A stretch of DNA of 64,000 bases from Lichenicoccus sp964245755 (GTDB taxonomy: Bacteria > Pseudomonadota > Alphaproteobacteria > Acetobacterales > Acetobacteraceae), in assembly GCA_964245755.1 (NCBI GenBank), contig CAXTNV010000003.1, positions 1 to 64,000 of the forward strand, read 5' to 3'. The stretch's first letter is position 1; every line of letters begins with the position of its first letter. A program made the translations under genes and the position numbers. The notes beneath the pieces are model-generated. The model did no database searches. It was not told the DNA's origin and worked only from the letters and a program-made list of their open reading frames with translations. Below are positions 37,569 to 47,536 of this stretch, piece after piece.

Positions 37569-39238
37569 ACCGCATGGCACCGCCCGAGGCCGGCCCGCTA
37601 TGGCAGAACGCCTACCGCAAGGGCCTGCGCGCGGACTTCTCGCCCGTGCCCTCGACGCTGCTCGACGAACTTCGAGCCGCCGTCGCCAATCATGGCGAGA
37701 ACACCTATCTCGAGTTCGCCGGCCGCTGCTGGAGCTACGCGAGGTTCGGCACGCTGGTGGAGAACGCGGCGGCGGGCCTGCGCGCGCTCGGCATCGGCCA
37801 GGGCTGGCACGTGGCGCTGCACATGCCCAACGTGCCGCAATACGCGATCGCGCTGTTCGCCGTACTGCGCGTCGGCGGCGTGGTGGTGAACATGAGTCCG
37901 CTCGATGCCGAGCGCGAGATCGTCCACAAGCTCGGCATCGGCGAAGCGCGCGCGGTGATCAGCTTCACCGGCCTGCACGAGAAGATCCCGCGCCGCGCGG
38001 ACCTGCTGCTCATCATCGCGGGCCTGGACGACTTCGAGTTCGGCGGGCTCGACGGTCGCCCGCTGCCGCCCGATCCCGGCACGTACCGCTTCGGCCACCT
38101 GCTCGGCGCGGCGCCGGCGCTCGAGGCCTGGCCGAACACCAGCCCCGGCGACCTCGCGGTGCTGCAGTTCACCGGAGGCACCACCGGCGTGCCCAAGGCT
38201 GCGATGCTGACGCACGCCAACCTGACGGCGGCGATGGCGATCTACTGCGCCTGGGTCGAGGCGGAGGAGGAGGAGCCGACGCGACATCGCGTGCTGACCG
38301 TGCTGCCGCTTTTCCACATCTACGCGCTGGCCTGCATCCTGCTGCCGGCCATGCGCAGCGGCCAGACGCTGATCCTCAAGGCGAGATGGGACACCGACGA
38401 CATCCTCGATACGATCGCGTCGTCCCGGCCGACGGCGTTCTACGGCGTGCCGACGATGTTCACCGCGCTGCTGGCCAGCCAGCGGGCGTCCGACACCGAC
38501 CTCTCGTCGCTGCGGATCTGCAGCTCCGGCGGCGCCTCGCTGGCGCCGGAGCTGCAGCGCGCCTTCCGCAGCCGGACCGGCCTGAGCCTGGTGGATGGCT
38601 GGGGGATGACCGAAACCTGCTCGGCGGGCACCGCGACGCCGCGCCGCAAGCCCAAGGCAGGGGCGGCGGGGGTGCCGCTGCCCGGCATCGACGTGCGCAT
38701 CCGCGACCTCGAGGATCTGCGACGCGAGCTGCCGCGTGGCGAGAAGGGCGAGATCTGCGTGCGCGGCCCGAACATCATTTCCGGCTACTACCAGAACCCC
38801 GAGGCCAACGCCGACGGCTTCGTCGACGATTATTTCCGCACCGGCGACATCGGCTATTTCGACGAGGACGGCTACCTGTTCATCGTCGATCGCCGCAAGG
38901 ACATGATCATCTCGAGCGGCTACAACGTCTTCCCGCGGATCATCGAGGAGGCGGTGCTCGAGCATCCGGCGGTGCTCGAAGCGATCGTGATCGGCGTGCC
39001 CGACCCCTATCGCGGCGAGATGGCGAAGGCCTTCGTGGTGCTGCGTCACGGCATGCCGGCGTTCACGCTCGAGGCGCTGCGAAGCTTCCTTTCCCACCGC
39101 CTCGGCCGGCACGAGCTGCCGGGCGCGCTCGAGTTCCGCGAGCAGCTGGTGAAGACCATCGTCGGCAAGCTCGCCAGGAAACCCCTGGTCGACGAGGAGC
39201 GCGCGAAGGCCGCCGCCTCCGCCGACCCTACCGGCTGA
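37565..39238 (+). CDS. AMP-dependent acyl-CoA synthetase/ligase
   Basis: A 557-residue ANL-superfamily ligase that activates a carboxylic acid with ATP and CoA. The phosphate loop TGGTTGVPKAAMLTH (about 203-217), A5 motif DGWGMTETC, A7 YFRTGDIGYFDEDGY, A8 DRRKDMIISSGYNVFPRIIE and the A10 Lys in IVGKLARKPLV are all present. The medium/long-chain fatty-acid ligase group fits best; the exact acid is unknown. The ATG at 37565 overlaps the MFS stop. In the lva pathway the corresponding enzyme is LvaE. Confidence 0.93.
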   Translation: MNRMAPPEAGPLWQNAYRKGLRADFSPVPSTLLDELRAAVANHGENTYLEFAGRCWSYARFGTLVENAAAGLRALGIGQGWHVALHMPNVPQYAIALFAVLRVGGVVVNMSPLDAEREIVHKLGIGEARAVISFTGLHEKIPRRADLLLIIAGLDDFEFGGLDGRPLPPDPGTYRFGHLLGAAPALEAWPNTSPGDLAVLQFTGGTTGVPKAAMLTHANLTAAMAIYCAWVEAEEEEPTRHRVLTVLPLFHIYALACILLPAMRSGQTLILKARWDTDDILDTIASSRPTAFYGVPTMFTALLASQRASDTDLSSLRICSSGGASLAPELQRAFRSRTGLSLVDGWGMTETCSAGTATPRRKPKAGAAGVPLPGIDVRIRDLEDLRRELPRGEKGEICVRGPNIISGYYQNPEANADGFVDDYFRTGDIGYFDEDGYLFIVDRRKDMIISSGYNVFPRIIEEAVLEHPAVLEAIVIGVPDPYRGEMAKAFVVLRHGMPAFTLEALRSFLSHRLGRHELPGALEFREQLVKTIVGKLARKPLVDEERAKAAASADPTG

Positions 39239-39249
39239 GGAGCGAGCCC

Positions 39250-40452
39250 ATGCGCAGCGCCGTCATCGTCTCCACCGCACGCACGCCGATCGGCCGCGCC
39301 TACCGTGGCGCCTTCAACGACACGCAGGCGCAGGCGCTCGGCGGCCACGTCGTCGCGCACGCGGTGGCTCGAGCCGGGCTCGATCCCGCCGAGGTCGAGG
39401 ACGTCGTGATCGGCGCGTCGCTGCAGCAGGGTTCCACCGGCACCAACGTCGCGCGACAGGTCGCGCTGCGCGCCGGCCTGCCGGCCTCGGTTGCCGGGAT
39501 GAGCCTCGACCGGCAATGCGCCTCCGGCCTGATGGCGATCGCGACCGCCGCCAAGCAGGTCGTCCATGACGGCATGGAGATCGTCGTCGGCGGCGGCCTG
39601 GAATCGATCTCGCTGGTGCAGACGCCGGCGATGAACCGCGCGCGGATGATGGATCCGCAGCTGATGGAGCGCGTGCCTTCGATCTACATGAGCATGCTGG
39701 AGACCGCCGAGATCGTCGCCGACCGGTACGGCGTGTCGCGCGACGCCCAGGACCAGTACGCGCTCGCCTCGCAGCGGCGCACCGCCGCCGCGCAGGCGGC
39801 GGGACGGTTCGACGACGAGATCGTGCCCCTGCCGACGGTGATGACCGTCACCAGCAAGGCCACCGCGGAGACGACGCAGCACCCCGTCACGCTGACGCAG
39901 GACGAGGGCAACCGTCCCGACACCACGCTTGAAGGGCTTTCCGGGCTGCGGCCGGTGTTCGCCGATGGCCAGCAGGTCAAGCTCGGCCGATGCATCACCG
40001 CCGGCAATGCCTCGCAGCTATCCGACGGCGCCTCGGCCTGCGTGGTGATGGAGGAGGCTGAAGCCTCGCGCCGCGGCCTGCAGCCGCTTGGCCGCTACTG
40101 TGGCATGGCCGTGGCGGGCTGCCAGCCCGACGAGATGGGGATCGGGCCGGTGTTCGCCGTGCCCAGGCTGCTCGCCCGCCACGGGCTCGGCGTCGACGAC
40201 ATCGATCTGTGGGAGCTCAACGAGGCGTTCGCCGTGCAGGTGGTGTATTGCCGGGACCGCCTCGGCATCGATCCCGACAGGCTGAACGTCAACGGCGGCG
40301 CGATCGCGATCGGACACCCCTACGGCATGTCGGGGGCGCGCATGACCGGTCACGCCCTGCTCGAGGGCAGGCGACGCGGTGCGAGGCGGGTGGTCGTGAC
40401 GATGTGCGTCGGCGGCGGCATGGGAGCCGCCGGCCTGTTCGAGATCGCCTGA
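39250..40452 (+). CDS. acetyl-CoA acyltransferase (thiolase)
   Basis: A 400-residue thiolase. Catalytic Cys in LDRQCASGLMAIATAA (about 87-102), NEAFAVQ, the His in NVNGGAIAIGHPYGMSGARM and the C-terminal Cys in VTMCVGGGMGAAGLFE are intact. Cleaves 3-oxoacyl-CoA to acetyl-CoA and a shorter acyl-CoA, the last step of beta-oxidation. Eleven bases after the ligase; the ATG at 39250 has GGAG upstream. The context places it as the thiolase of the operon rather than a biosynthetic one. Confidence 0.94.
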   Translation: MRSAVIVSTARTPIGRAYRGAFNDTQAQALGGHVVAHAVARAGLDPAEVEDVVIGASLQQGSTGTNVARQVALRAGLPASVAGMSLDRQCASGLMAIATAAKQVVHDGMEIVVGGGLESISLVQTPAMNRARMMDPQLMERVPSIYMSMLETAEIVADRYGVSRDAQDQYALASQRRTAAAQAAGRFDDEIVPLPTVMTVTSKATAETTQHPVTLTQDEGNRPDTTLEGLSGLRPVFADGQQVKLGRCITAGNASQLSDGASACVVMEEAEASRRGLQPLGRYCGMAVAGCQPDEMGIGPVFAVPRLLARHGLGVDDIDLWELNEAFAVQVVYCRDRLGIDPDRLNVNGGAIAIGHPYGMSGARMTGHALLEGRRRGARRVVVTMCVGGGMGAAGLFEIA

Positions 40453-40458
40453 CGCCCG

Positions 40459-42240
40459 ATGTCGAAGCTGCTGTCGCGCCGCGATCTGGATTTCCTGCTC
40501 CACGACGTGCTGGACGTGGAGCGCCTGTGCACGCATCCGCGCTTCGCGGCCCACGACCGCGACAGCTTCTCGAGCGTGCTCGACAGCGCGTTCGCCATCG
40601 CGCAGGCCGAGTTCGCGCCGTCCGCGGCCAAGCTCGACCGGCACCCGCCGGCGTTCGACGGGGAGCGCGTCAGCACCATCCCCGAACTGAAGGCAGCACT
40701 CGACGCCTACGTTGCCGGCGGCTTCATGGCGGCGAGCTTCCCCGACGCGGCCGGCGGCCTGCAGTTGCCCTTGACCGTCTCGACCGCCGCCGACCTGGTG
40801 TTCGCGGCCGCCAACCTGCCCGCGCAGAACTATGCCGGCCTGACCATCGCCGCCGCGCATCTGCTGCTGGCTCACGCCGACGCCGAACAGCAGCGCCGCT
40901 TCGCGCGTCCGATGATCGAAGGTCGCTGGTTCGGCGCGATGGCGCTCAGCGAGACGCAAGCCGGCTCCTCGCTCGCGGGCGTGCGCACGCGGGCCGAGCC
41001 GCACGGCGACGGGCGCTACCGCCTCACCGGCAGCAAGATGTGGATCAGCGGCGCCGAGCACGAGCTCGCCGAGAACATCGTCTGCCTGGTCCTCGCGCGG
41101 CTGCCCGACGCACCGGCCGGCGTCAGGGGGATCTCGCTCTTCATCGTGCCGAAATTCATCCCCGACGAGCACGGCCATCCCGGTGAGCGCAATGCCGGAC
41201 TTCGGCTCGCCGGGCTGAACCACAAGATGGGCCAGCGCGGCACGGTCAATTGCGTGCTCTCGCTCGGCGACGGTGCCGACTGCATCGGCTACCTGGTCGG
41301 AGAGCCGCATCGCGGCCTCGCGATCATGTTCCACATGATGAACGCGGCGCGCATCGGGGTCGGCGCGTCGGCGGTGGCACTGGCCTACACCGCCTACCTG
41401 CAGGCGCTGCAGTACGCGCGCGAGCGGGTGCAGGGCCAGTCGCTCGCGGCAAGCGGCAGAGGCGCCCCGGCCGCGATCATCGAGCACGCCGACGTGAAAC
41501 GGATGCTGCTGGCGCAGAAAGCCGTCGCCGAGGGCGGCCTGGCGCTCTGCCTGCTCTGCGCGCGGCTGGTGGACGAGGCCGCCTGCGTCGCCGACGAGGC
41601 AGTCCGCGCCGACCTCGGGCTCAGGCTCGAACTGCTCACGCCGATCGCGAAATCCTGGCCGTCGGAACGCGGCTGCGAGGCGAACTCGATGGCCATCCAG
41701 GTGCTCGGCGGCTACGGCTACACCGAGGATTTTCCGCTCGAACGTCTCTACCGCGATCAGCGCCTGAACCCGATCCACGAAGGCACGACCGGCATCCACG
41801 GCATCGACCTGCTCGGCCGCAAGGTAAGGATGCAGGAGGGCCGCGCGCTCGCCCTGGTCCTGGGCGACATCGCCGAGACGGTGGCGGCCGCCGGCGCCCA
41901 TGGCGCCCTGGCCGTCTGGGCGGATGCGCTCGGGCGCGCCAGCCGTCGTCTCGCCGGCCTGACCGCGGAGATCGCGCCGCGCATCGTCGCCGACGCCGAG
42001 CGAGGCCTCGCCGACGCGACGCTGTACCTCGATCTGGCCGGAACCATCATCGTCGCCTGGGTCTGGCTGCGCCAGGCGCTCGCCGCCGTTTCGCACGCCG
42101 GGGACGCCGGGTTCCACGACGGCAAGCTCGCCGCCTGCGCCTACTACTATCGCTACGAGCTGCCGCGCGCGGCGATGCTCGCCGACATCGTCGCCGATGC
42201 CGACGACCTCACCGTGCGCGCGCGTTCCGAGTGGCTCTAG
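40459..42240 (+). CDS. large acyl-CoA dehydrogenase (DmdC/long form)
   Basis: A 593-residue acyl-CoA dehydrogenase with extra N- and C-terminal domains, the long form related to DmdC. FAD/substrate segment AMALSETQAGSSLAGVRTRA, GSKMWISGAEHELAEN, and FHMMNAARIGVGASAVALAY. The catalytic Glu is expected in NPIHEGTTGIHGIDLLGRKV. A C-terminal helical domain of about 120 residues follows. Introduces the 2,3 double bond into an acyl-CoA. Last gene of the operon, six bases after the thiolase. Confidence 0.9.
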   Translation: MSKLLSRRDLDFLLHDVLDVERLCTHPRFAAHDRDSFSSVLDSAFAIAQAEFAPSAAKLDRHPPAFDGERVSTIPELKAALDAYVAGGFMAASFPDAAGGLQLPLTVSTAADLVFAAANLPAQNYAGLTIAAAHLLLAHADAEQQRRFARPMIEGRWFGAMALSETQAGSSLAGVRTRAEPHGDGRYRLTGSKMWISGAEHELAENIVCLVLARLPDAPAGVRGISLFIVPKFIPDEHGHPGERNAGLRLAGLNHKMGQRGTVNCVLSLGDGADCIGYLVGEPHRGLAIMFHMMNAARIGVGASAVALAYTAYLQALQYARERVQGQSLAASGRGAPAAIIEHADVKRMLLAQKAVAEGGLALCLLCARLVDEAACVADEAVRADLGLRLELLTPIAKSWPSERGCEANSMAIQVLGGYGYTEDFPLERLYRDQRLNPIHEGTTGIHGIDLLGRKVRMQEGRALALVLGDIAETVAAAGAHGALAVWADALGRASRRLAGLTAEIAPRIVADAERGLADATLYLDLAGTIIVAWVWLRQALAAVSHAGDAGFHDGKLAACAYYYRYELPRAAMLADIVADADDLTVRARSEWL

Positions 42241-42252
42241 CTGCCTCGTGTC

Positions 42253-43743
42253 CTAGAACAGCTCGACGTGGCTCTTGAAGCCGAGGAAGGCCGCGTCGGG
42301 CAGGTTCGACTGCGCGTTCGGCCGGATATAGTACTGGAAGTCCGGCGCGAAGGTCACGCCGCGGAACACCCGGATCGCGTAGTTCGCCTCGAACGTCATC
42401 GTCCAGCGCTGCACGCCGGTGGCGCCGTTGACGGTCAGTTGCGGCGGCAAGCCTTCCGCCAGCGCGATCGCCTGCGACCGGGCGGCGAGCCCGGAAACGT
42501 TCTGGTACGTCATCAGCACGTTGATCTGGTCGAACGGACGCCTCCGCCAGAAGCCACCATCCTGCGCGCCGACGTAGTATTGATCCTCGCCGATCGAGGT
42601 CTCGGGATCGTTGTGCGAGTAGCCGCCCAGCAGAACCAGGCCGGCGTTCGGCCCCGCGCCGTTGCGGCGCACCATCTGGTCGACCTGTACGTAGATCGAG
42701 CTCGATCCCTTGCGGATGCGCGGCGCCAGGCCGTTCGCCTCGTACGGCGCGCCGTTGACGGAGAAATACTCGTCGGTGTGATCGTTGTTGTCGTAGACGA
42801 AGCCGAGCTTGTAGTGGCCCGGCAGCTTGCTCGGACCGAAGCTCGGCACGTAGCCGATCTCGACCGGGAAAGCCTCGCCGGACAGGTAGGAGGTGTCGAA
42901 GTTCCAGCCGGAACGGAAGTTCTGCGCGTAGTTGTAGATGTTGCTCTGGCTGAAATACACGCCGCTCTGCAGATAGGCATGCGGCGAGGGCGCGAACAGG
43001 AAATGCAACGACCAGCCGGCGTCCGGGTACGTGCTGTGCGAGAAATTATAGCCGGCGAAGTTCTTCGGATTGCCGCAAAGCGCGTTGCTCTCGTAGGCGC
43101 AGAACAGCGGCGAGGCGTCGAAGTAGTCGTCGAGCGGGATGCGGCCCGCCTGCAGCTGCAGACCGCCGCCCAGCAGCGTCTCCTGGCCGTAGAACTGCAC
43201 CAGATGGGCGACGACGTTGCCGCCGGCGCCGTAGACCTCCGAACTGGGATTGAGCGTGTCGCCGACCAGGTAGCTCGCCGGCAGCCCGCCATAGCGGGCG
43301 ACCACGATGCTGTTGGTCGAGAAACCCCGGATTCCCGCGAGCTTCTCCCAGTTGATGTCGGTCTCGAAGCCGACCTGCCCGTCGAGGCTCGCGCCACCGC
43401 CGGTGGTTACGCGGCCGGCCCCGGGTGCCGGACCGCCGCCACCGGTGATGTTGGCGCCGAGCTCGTTGATGTTGTCGAACAGCACGGCGATGCCGTGGTC
43501 GGTGAGCCAGGAGCGCCCCCCGAACATGTCCGGAAACAGCGATTCCGGCGAAGGCAGGGGCGGCTCGCTCGACACCTGCGCCGGGCGCGGGGTCGCCACC
43601 TGCTGGCTGGAAGACAATCCCTGACCGCTGTTGAGCGTCTGGGCCATCGCGCCGGTCGCCGCCAGCGACAGGCCGAGTGCCAGGCTCAATCTTCCGGTAT
43701 GGGCACCGTTGATCGCGCTCGCGAGCGCTTTCAGCAAAGACAT
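42253..43743 (-). CDS. carbohydrate-selective porin, OprB family
   Basis: A 496-residue outer-membrane beta-barrel. The signal peptide ends near TGAMA|QT. The mature protein begins with a short linker and contains many alternating aromatic strands (GRYAWS-like patterns absent, but GYSHNDPETSIGEDQYYVGA and RGVTFAPDFQYYIRPNAQS are typical of OprB), ending in SHVELF with a C-terminal Phe. OprB forms channels for sugars and other polyols. It faces the acyl-CoA operon tail-to-tail and is divergent from the quinone oxidoreductase gene. Its presence among acyl-CoA genes suggests uptake of the island's substrate or a glycoside of it. Confidence 0.85.
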   Translation of the reverse strand: MSLLKALASAINGAHTGRLSLALGLSLAATGAMAQTLNSGQGLSSSQQVATPRPAQVSSEPPLPSPESLFPDMFGGRSWLTDHGIAVLFDNINELGANITGGGGPAPGAGRVTTGGGASLDGQVGFETDINWEKLAGIRGFSTNSIVVARYGGLPASYLVGDTLNPSSEVYGAGGNVVAHLVQFYGQETLLGGGLQLQAGRIPLDDYFDASPLFCAYESNALCGNPKNFAGYNFSHSTYPDAGWSLHFLFAPSPHAYLQSGVYFSQSNIYNYAQNFRSGWNFDTSYLSGEAFPVEIGYVPSFGPSKLPGHYKLGFVYDNNDHTDEYFSVNGAPYEANGLAPRIRKGSSSIYVQVDQMVRRNGAGPNAGLVLLGGYSHNDPETSIGEDQYYVGAQDGGFWRRRPFDQINVLMTYQNVSGLAARSQAIALAEGLPPQLTVNGATGVQRWTMTFEANYAIRVFRGVTFAPDFQYYIRPNAQSNLPDAAFLGFKSHVELF

Positions 43744-43961
43744 CTGTCCTACCCTTTTTTCTTATCTTGGATCTTGGGTTTTCCCTGCGGCCGCCTCTCC
43801 TTCGGCCGTCGATGGTTGACCGGCTCCATGGTAAGCGCGGCGTTCCCCCCTTGCCAGACGATTCGTAGACACGGTATGGATGAAGGCGCCGGTGCGACGC
43901 CTTTGTCGCGCTCCGCCGCGCTCTTGATCGCAACCCTCTTGATCGCAAGGAGTGACGCAGG

Positions 43962-44936
43962 ATGCGTGCACTGCTCTGCCGGGCGTACGGCCCGCTCGCC
44001 GATCTCAAGGTCGAGGACATCGATGCCGCGGTGCCCGGACCGGGCCAGGTGGCGATCCGCGTCGAGGCCTGCGGGGTCAATTTCCTCGACGCCCTGATCG
44101 TGCAGGGCAAGTACCAGGCCCGCCCGCCGCTTCCCTTCTCGCCGGGCGGCGAGGTCGTCGGAACCGTCGCCCAGGTCGGCGAGGGTGTCGAGCGGTTCGC
44201 GCCCGGCGACCCGGTGATGGGTGCAGCGATCTGGGGCGGCTTCGCCGAGCAGGCGGTGTTCGAGCAATCCCACGTGGTCCGGGTCCCGCCGCACGCGGAC
44301 CGGGTGGCGCTCGCCGCGTCCAGCATCGCCTACTGCACGGCGCTGCACGGTCTGGAGGACCGGGCGGCGCTGCAACCCGGCGAGACGCTGCTCGTGCTCG
44401 GCGCCTCCGGCGGTGTCGGCATCGCGGCGCTGCAGGTCGGCAAGATGCTCGGCGCGCGCGTCATCGCCGCCGCCTCGACGGAGCAGAAGCGCAGCCTTTG
44501 CACCGCCGAGGGCGCCGATGCGACGATCGACTACACGCAGCCGGGGTGGCGCGATCAGCTCAAGGCGCTGGCGCCCGGCGGCGTCGACGTGGTGTTCGAC
44601 CCGGTCGGCGGGCCATACGCCGAGACCGCGATACGCAGCCTGGCCTGGCGCGGCCGGCACCTGGTGATCGGCTTCGCCCACGGCGAGATCCCGGCGCCGC
44701 CGCTGAACCTGATCATGCTCAAGGGCGCCTCCTCCGTCGGCGTCTTCTGGGGCGGCCTGTTGCAGCGCGATCCGCGCGCCGGCGCCGCGCTGCTCGGGCG
44801 CGTGCTGTCGATGGTCGCCGACGGGCGTCTCAAGCCGCACGTCTCGGCCGCCGTCCCGCTGGAGCGGTCGGTCGAGGCGCTCGAGGCGCTGCTCGAACGG
44901 CGCGCGCTCGGCAAGCTGGTCGTGGTTCCGGGTTGA
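43962..44936 (+). CDS. NADPH:quinone oxidoreductase-like, zinc-free MDR protein
   Basis: A 324-residue medium-chain dehydrogenase/reductase without the catalytic zinc ligands, of the quinone-oxidoreductase branch. Signature GVNFLDALIVQGKYQARPPL near 35-55, cofactor loop GASGGVGIAALQVGKMLGA (about 147-165) and AASTEQKRSLC. It reduces quinones or enones with NADPH. In this context it could reduce an alpha,beta-unsaturated intermediate; that is inference. First gene of the second rightward set. Confidence 0.9.
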   Translation: MRALLCRAYGPLADLKVEDIDAAVPGPGQVAIRVEACGVNFLDALIVQGKYQARPPLPFSPGGEVVGTVAQVGEGVERFAPGDPVMGAAIWGGFAEQAVFEQSHVVRVPPHADRVALAASSIAYCTALHGLEDRAALQPGETLLVLGASGGVGIAALQVGKMLGARVIAAASTEQKRSLCTAEGADATIDYTQPGWRDQLKALAPGGVDVVFDPVGGPYAETAIRSLAWRGRHLVIGFAHGEIPAPPLNLIMLKGASSVGVFWGGLLQRDPRAGAALLGRVLSMVADGRLKPHVSAAVPLERSVEALEALLERRALGKLVVVPG

Positions 44937-44976
44937 TCGGGCGGCGCGGAGCGATGCAGGGCAACTCCGAGCGATC

Positions 44977-45861
44977 GTGTCGGCACCCGCACAGCGGTCG
45001 CGCTCGGCGTTGCGGGTGCGCGGCTTGGCGCTGAGGGATCTCGCCGGGCGCTGGGCGCTGGTCACCGGCGCGGCGTCAGGCATCGGTCACGAGACCGCGC
45101 TCGCCTTCGCGCGGGCCGGCGCCCATGTCGTCGCCGTCGACCTCGACCGGTCGGGGCTCGACGAGACGATGCGCCTGGTGCAGGCGGCCGGCCGGCGTTG
45201 CCTCGTGTTCGGTTGCGACGTGACCGATGCCGCCGCGGTCGACCGGGTGGCCGTCGAGGTCGGCCGCGAGGTCGGCGCACTCGACGTCGTGGTCAACAAT
45301 GCCGGCGTCGGCTTCATCGGCGCGTTCGTCGAGACCCCGCTCAGTGCGTGGCAGCAGGTGCTCGGCGTCAATCTGATGGGCATCGTGCACGTCACGCGCG
45401 CCTTCCTGCCGCGCATGCTGGAGGCAGGCGGACCGCGCCACCTGGTCAACGTATCGTCTGCCGCCGGCCTCTACGCGCTTCCGCATCTCAGCGCCTACTC
45501 GGCTTCGAAACAGGCGGTGATCGGGCTGTCGCAGTCGCTGTCGATGGAGCTCGACCGCACGCCGATCGGCGTGACGGTCGTCTGTCCGGGCGTGATCAAC
45601 ACCCCCATCGTGCGCAACCGTCGCGCGGTCGCGCCCGGCGTTCCGCAATCGACACTCGACCGGCTCGAGCGCGTCTACCGGGCGACCGGCATCCATCCCG
45701 CCGTGGTCGGCGCGCGCATCGTGCGCGGCGTGCAGCGCGGCGAGGAGATGGTCCTGGTCGGCCGCTCGGCAGTGCAGGTCTTCCACGCGCGCCGGCTGTC
45801 GCTCCGGTGGCTGAGGCGGGCCAGCATCTCGGGCGCCCGCAAGCTCGGCTATGTCTGGTGA
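44977..45861 (+). CDS. SDR family oxidoreductase with C-terminal extension
   Basis: A 294-residue short-chain dehydrogenase (GTG start). Cofactor motif TGAASGIGHE (about 31-40), NNAGVGF, catalytic Ser in SSAAG and YSASKQ. The C-terminus is longer than standard and basic (FHARRLSLRWLRRASIS), possibly membrane-associated. Asp after the second strand (VDLD) suggests NAD. It sits 40 bases after the quinone oxidoreductase and 74 before the aldehyde dehydrogenase. Confidence 0.87.
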   Translation: MSAPAQRSRSALRVRGLALRDLAGRWALVTGAASGIGHETALAFARAGAHVVAVDLDRSGLDETMRLVQAAGRRCLVFGCDVTDAAAVDRVAVEVGREVGALDVVVNNAGVGFIGAFVETPLSAWQQVLGVNLMGIVHVTRAFLPRMLEAGGPRHLVNVSSAAGLYALPHLSAYSASKQAVIGLSQSLSMELDRTPIGVTVVCPGVINTPIVRNRRAVAPGVPQSTLDRLERVYRATGIHPAVVGARIVRGVQRGEEMVLVGRSAVQVFHARRLSLRWLRRASISGARKLGYVW

Positions 45862-45935
45862 CACAGCCCCGGCGCCCCGTGCCACCTGACGATCATGCAG
45901 CCGACGCCGAGAAGAGCGTCGGATAGGGAGGGATC

Positions 45936-47491
45936 ATGGCGATCATCGAGCACGTGCCGGAAAAGTCAGTGACCGCGTCGTCGGGCGACGTGGCTGCGAT
46001 CGACGGGCTGCGCGCCGCTTTCCGGGCGCAGCGCGCCGCGTTCGCCGCCGACTCCCACCCCGGCCTCGAAGTCCGCCGCGAGCGGATCAGGGGGATCGTG
46101 GGCATGATGATCGCGCATCGCGGCCGCATCCGCGACGCGCTGTCGTCCGATTTCGGCTTCCATCCGCCACCGGCTTCCGACCTGATCGAGGTGCTCGGGG
46201 TCGTCGGCCGCGCGCAGTACGCGCTCGACAACCTCGAGCGCTGGATGCGTCCGGTCGAGCGCGAGACCGATCAGGCGGTGCTCGGCACCGCCAGGGCCTA
46301 CGTCCAGCACCAGCCCAAGGGCGTGGTCGGCAACATCGTGCCCTGGAACTTCCCCTACGACCTTTCGGTCGGCCCGCTGATCGAGATGCTCGCCGCCGGC
46401 AACAGGGTGATCATCAAGCCGTCCGACTACACGCCGGCCTGCGGCGCGCTGCTTGCCGAGATGATCGCGGCGACCTACGAGCCGACGCTGGTGCATGTCA
46501 GCGTCGGCGGGGGGGCGCACCCCCCCCCGGTGGGGCCCCCCCCCCGGGGCCTGAGCGGCGGCGAGGACCGATGTCCNNNNNNNNNNGGGGCGGGCTCGAT
46601 CTCGCCCGCGCGTTCGGCGACCTCCCCTGGGACCATCTGCTGTATACCGGGAGCCCGAATGTCGGGCGCGAGATCATGAGGGCGGCCGCGGCGCACCTGA
46701 CGCCGGTGACGCTCGAGCTCGGCGGCAAGAACCCGACGATCATGACGCGGGGCTCGGTCAACGCCGAGAACGTCAAGTCCGTGATCGGCACCAAGATCGT
46801 CAAGAACGGCCAGATGTGCGTCAGCGCCGATCATTGCTACGTTCCGCGCGGCGAGATCGAGCGCTTCGTCGAGCTCGCCGGGGCCTTCATGCAGCAGGCG
46901 GCGCCGGACTATTCGCGGAGCGAGGAGTGCACGGGCATCATCTCGCTGCGCCATCTCGATCGTCTGACCGGTATGCTCGAGGAGGCCTCGGCCCGGCATG
47001 GTCGCGTGGTGACGCTCGAGTCCGACGCGCCGTCCGACCGGACGACGCGACGCATGCCGATGTCGCTGGTGATCGATCCCGATCCCGACCTGCGCATCAT
47101 GAAGGAAGAGATCTTCGGCCCGATCCTTCCCGTCATCCCCTACGACGATCTCGACCAGGTGGTCGCGGCCATCAACGAGGGCGAGCGCCCGCTCGGCCTC
47201 TACGTGTTCGGCGAGGATACCGCGCTGACGCAGAAGGTGATCGACGGCACCTTGTCCGGAGGGGCTGCGGTCAACACCTGCGCGGTGCAGGGGGCACTGC
47301 CGTCGCTCGGCTTCGGCGGTGTCGGCACCAGCGGCATGGGACGCCATCACGGCATCGCCGGCTTTCACGAATTCTCCAACCCGCGCGGCGTCGTGATCCG
47401 CGGCAGCGACGACCATATCGACGCCTTCTTCTCGCCGTACGCCAAGGCGGCGATGATGGTCGAGGGCGTGATCGGTCCATCGCCGGCGTGA
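45936..47491 (+). CDS. coniferyl aldehyde dehydrogenase-type ALDH, interrupted by an assembly gap
   Basis: An aldehyde dehydrogenase of the coniferyl-aldehyde class, split by poor sequence and ten Ns. The N-terminal part (about 190 codons from 45936) has IVPWNFPYDLSVGPLIEM and RVIIKPSDYTPACGALL. The C-terminal part begins near 46588 with GLDLARAFGDLPWDHLLYTG, then has LELGGKNPTI (general base Glu), the catalytic Cys in KNGQMCVSADHC and KEEIFGPILPV. VHVSVGG joins GLDLARAF naturally, so the bases from about 46507 to 46587 are probably artefact. The two parts are in different frames as printed. Oxidises an aldehyde to an acid with NAD(P). Confidence 0.85.
46507..46587. other. assembly artefact: homopolymer runs plus 10 N
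   Basis: Alternating long runs of G and C (for example from 46507 to 46550), then unrelated-looking sequence and ten Ns at 46577-46586. It interrupts a single aldehyde dehydrogenase gene. Typical of low-quality read ends at a scaffold join. Confidence 0.85.
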
Positions 47492-47536
47492 GCGCCAACC
47501 CGCCGCGGCGCCGCGGCAACAGCGAAGGGAACAACC

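Noticed and set aside
37600..39249. Plus-strand open frame extending the thiolase upstream to 37600
   Set aside because: It lies out of frame over the whole ligase gene, and the thiolase homology begins exactly at the ATG at 39250.
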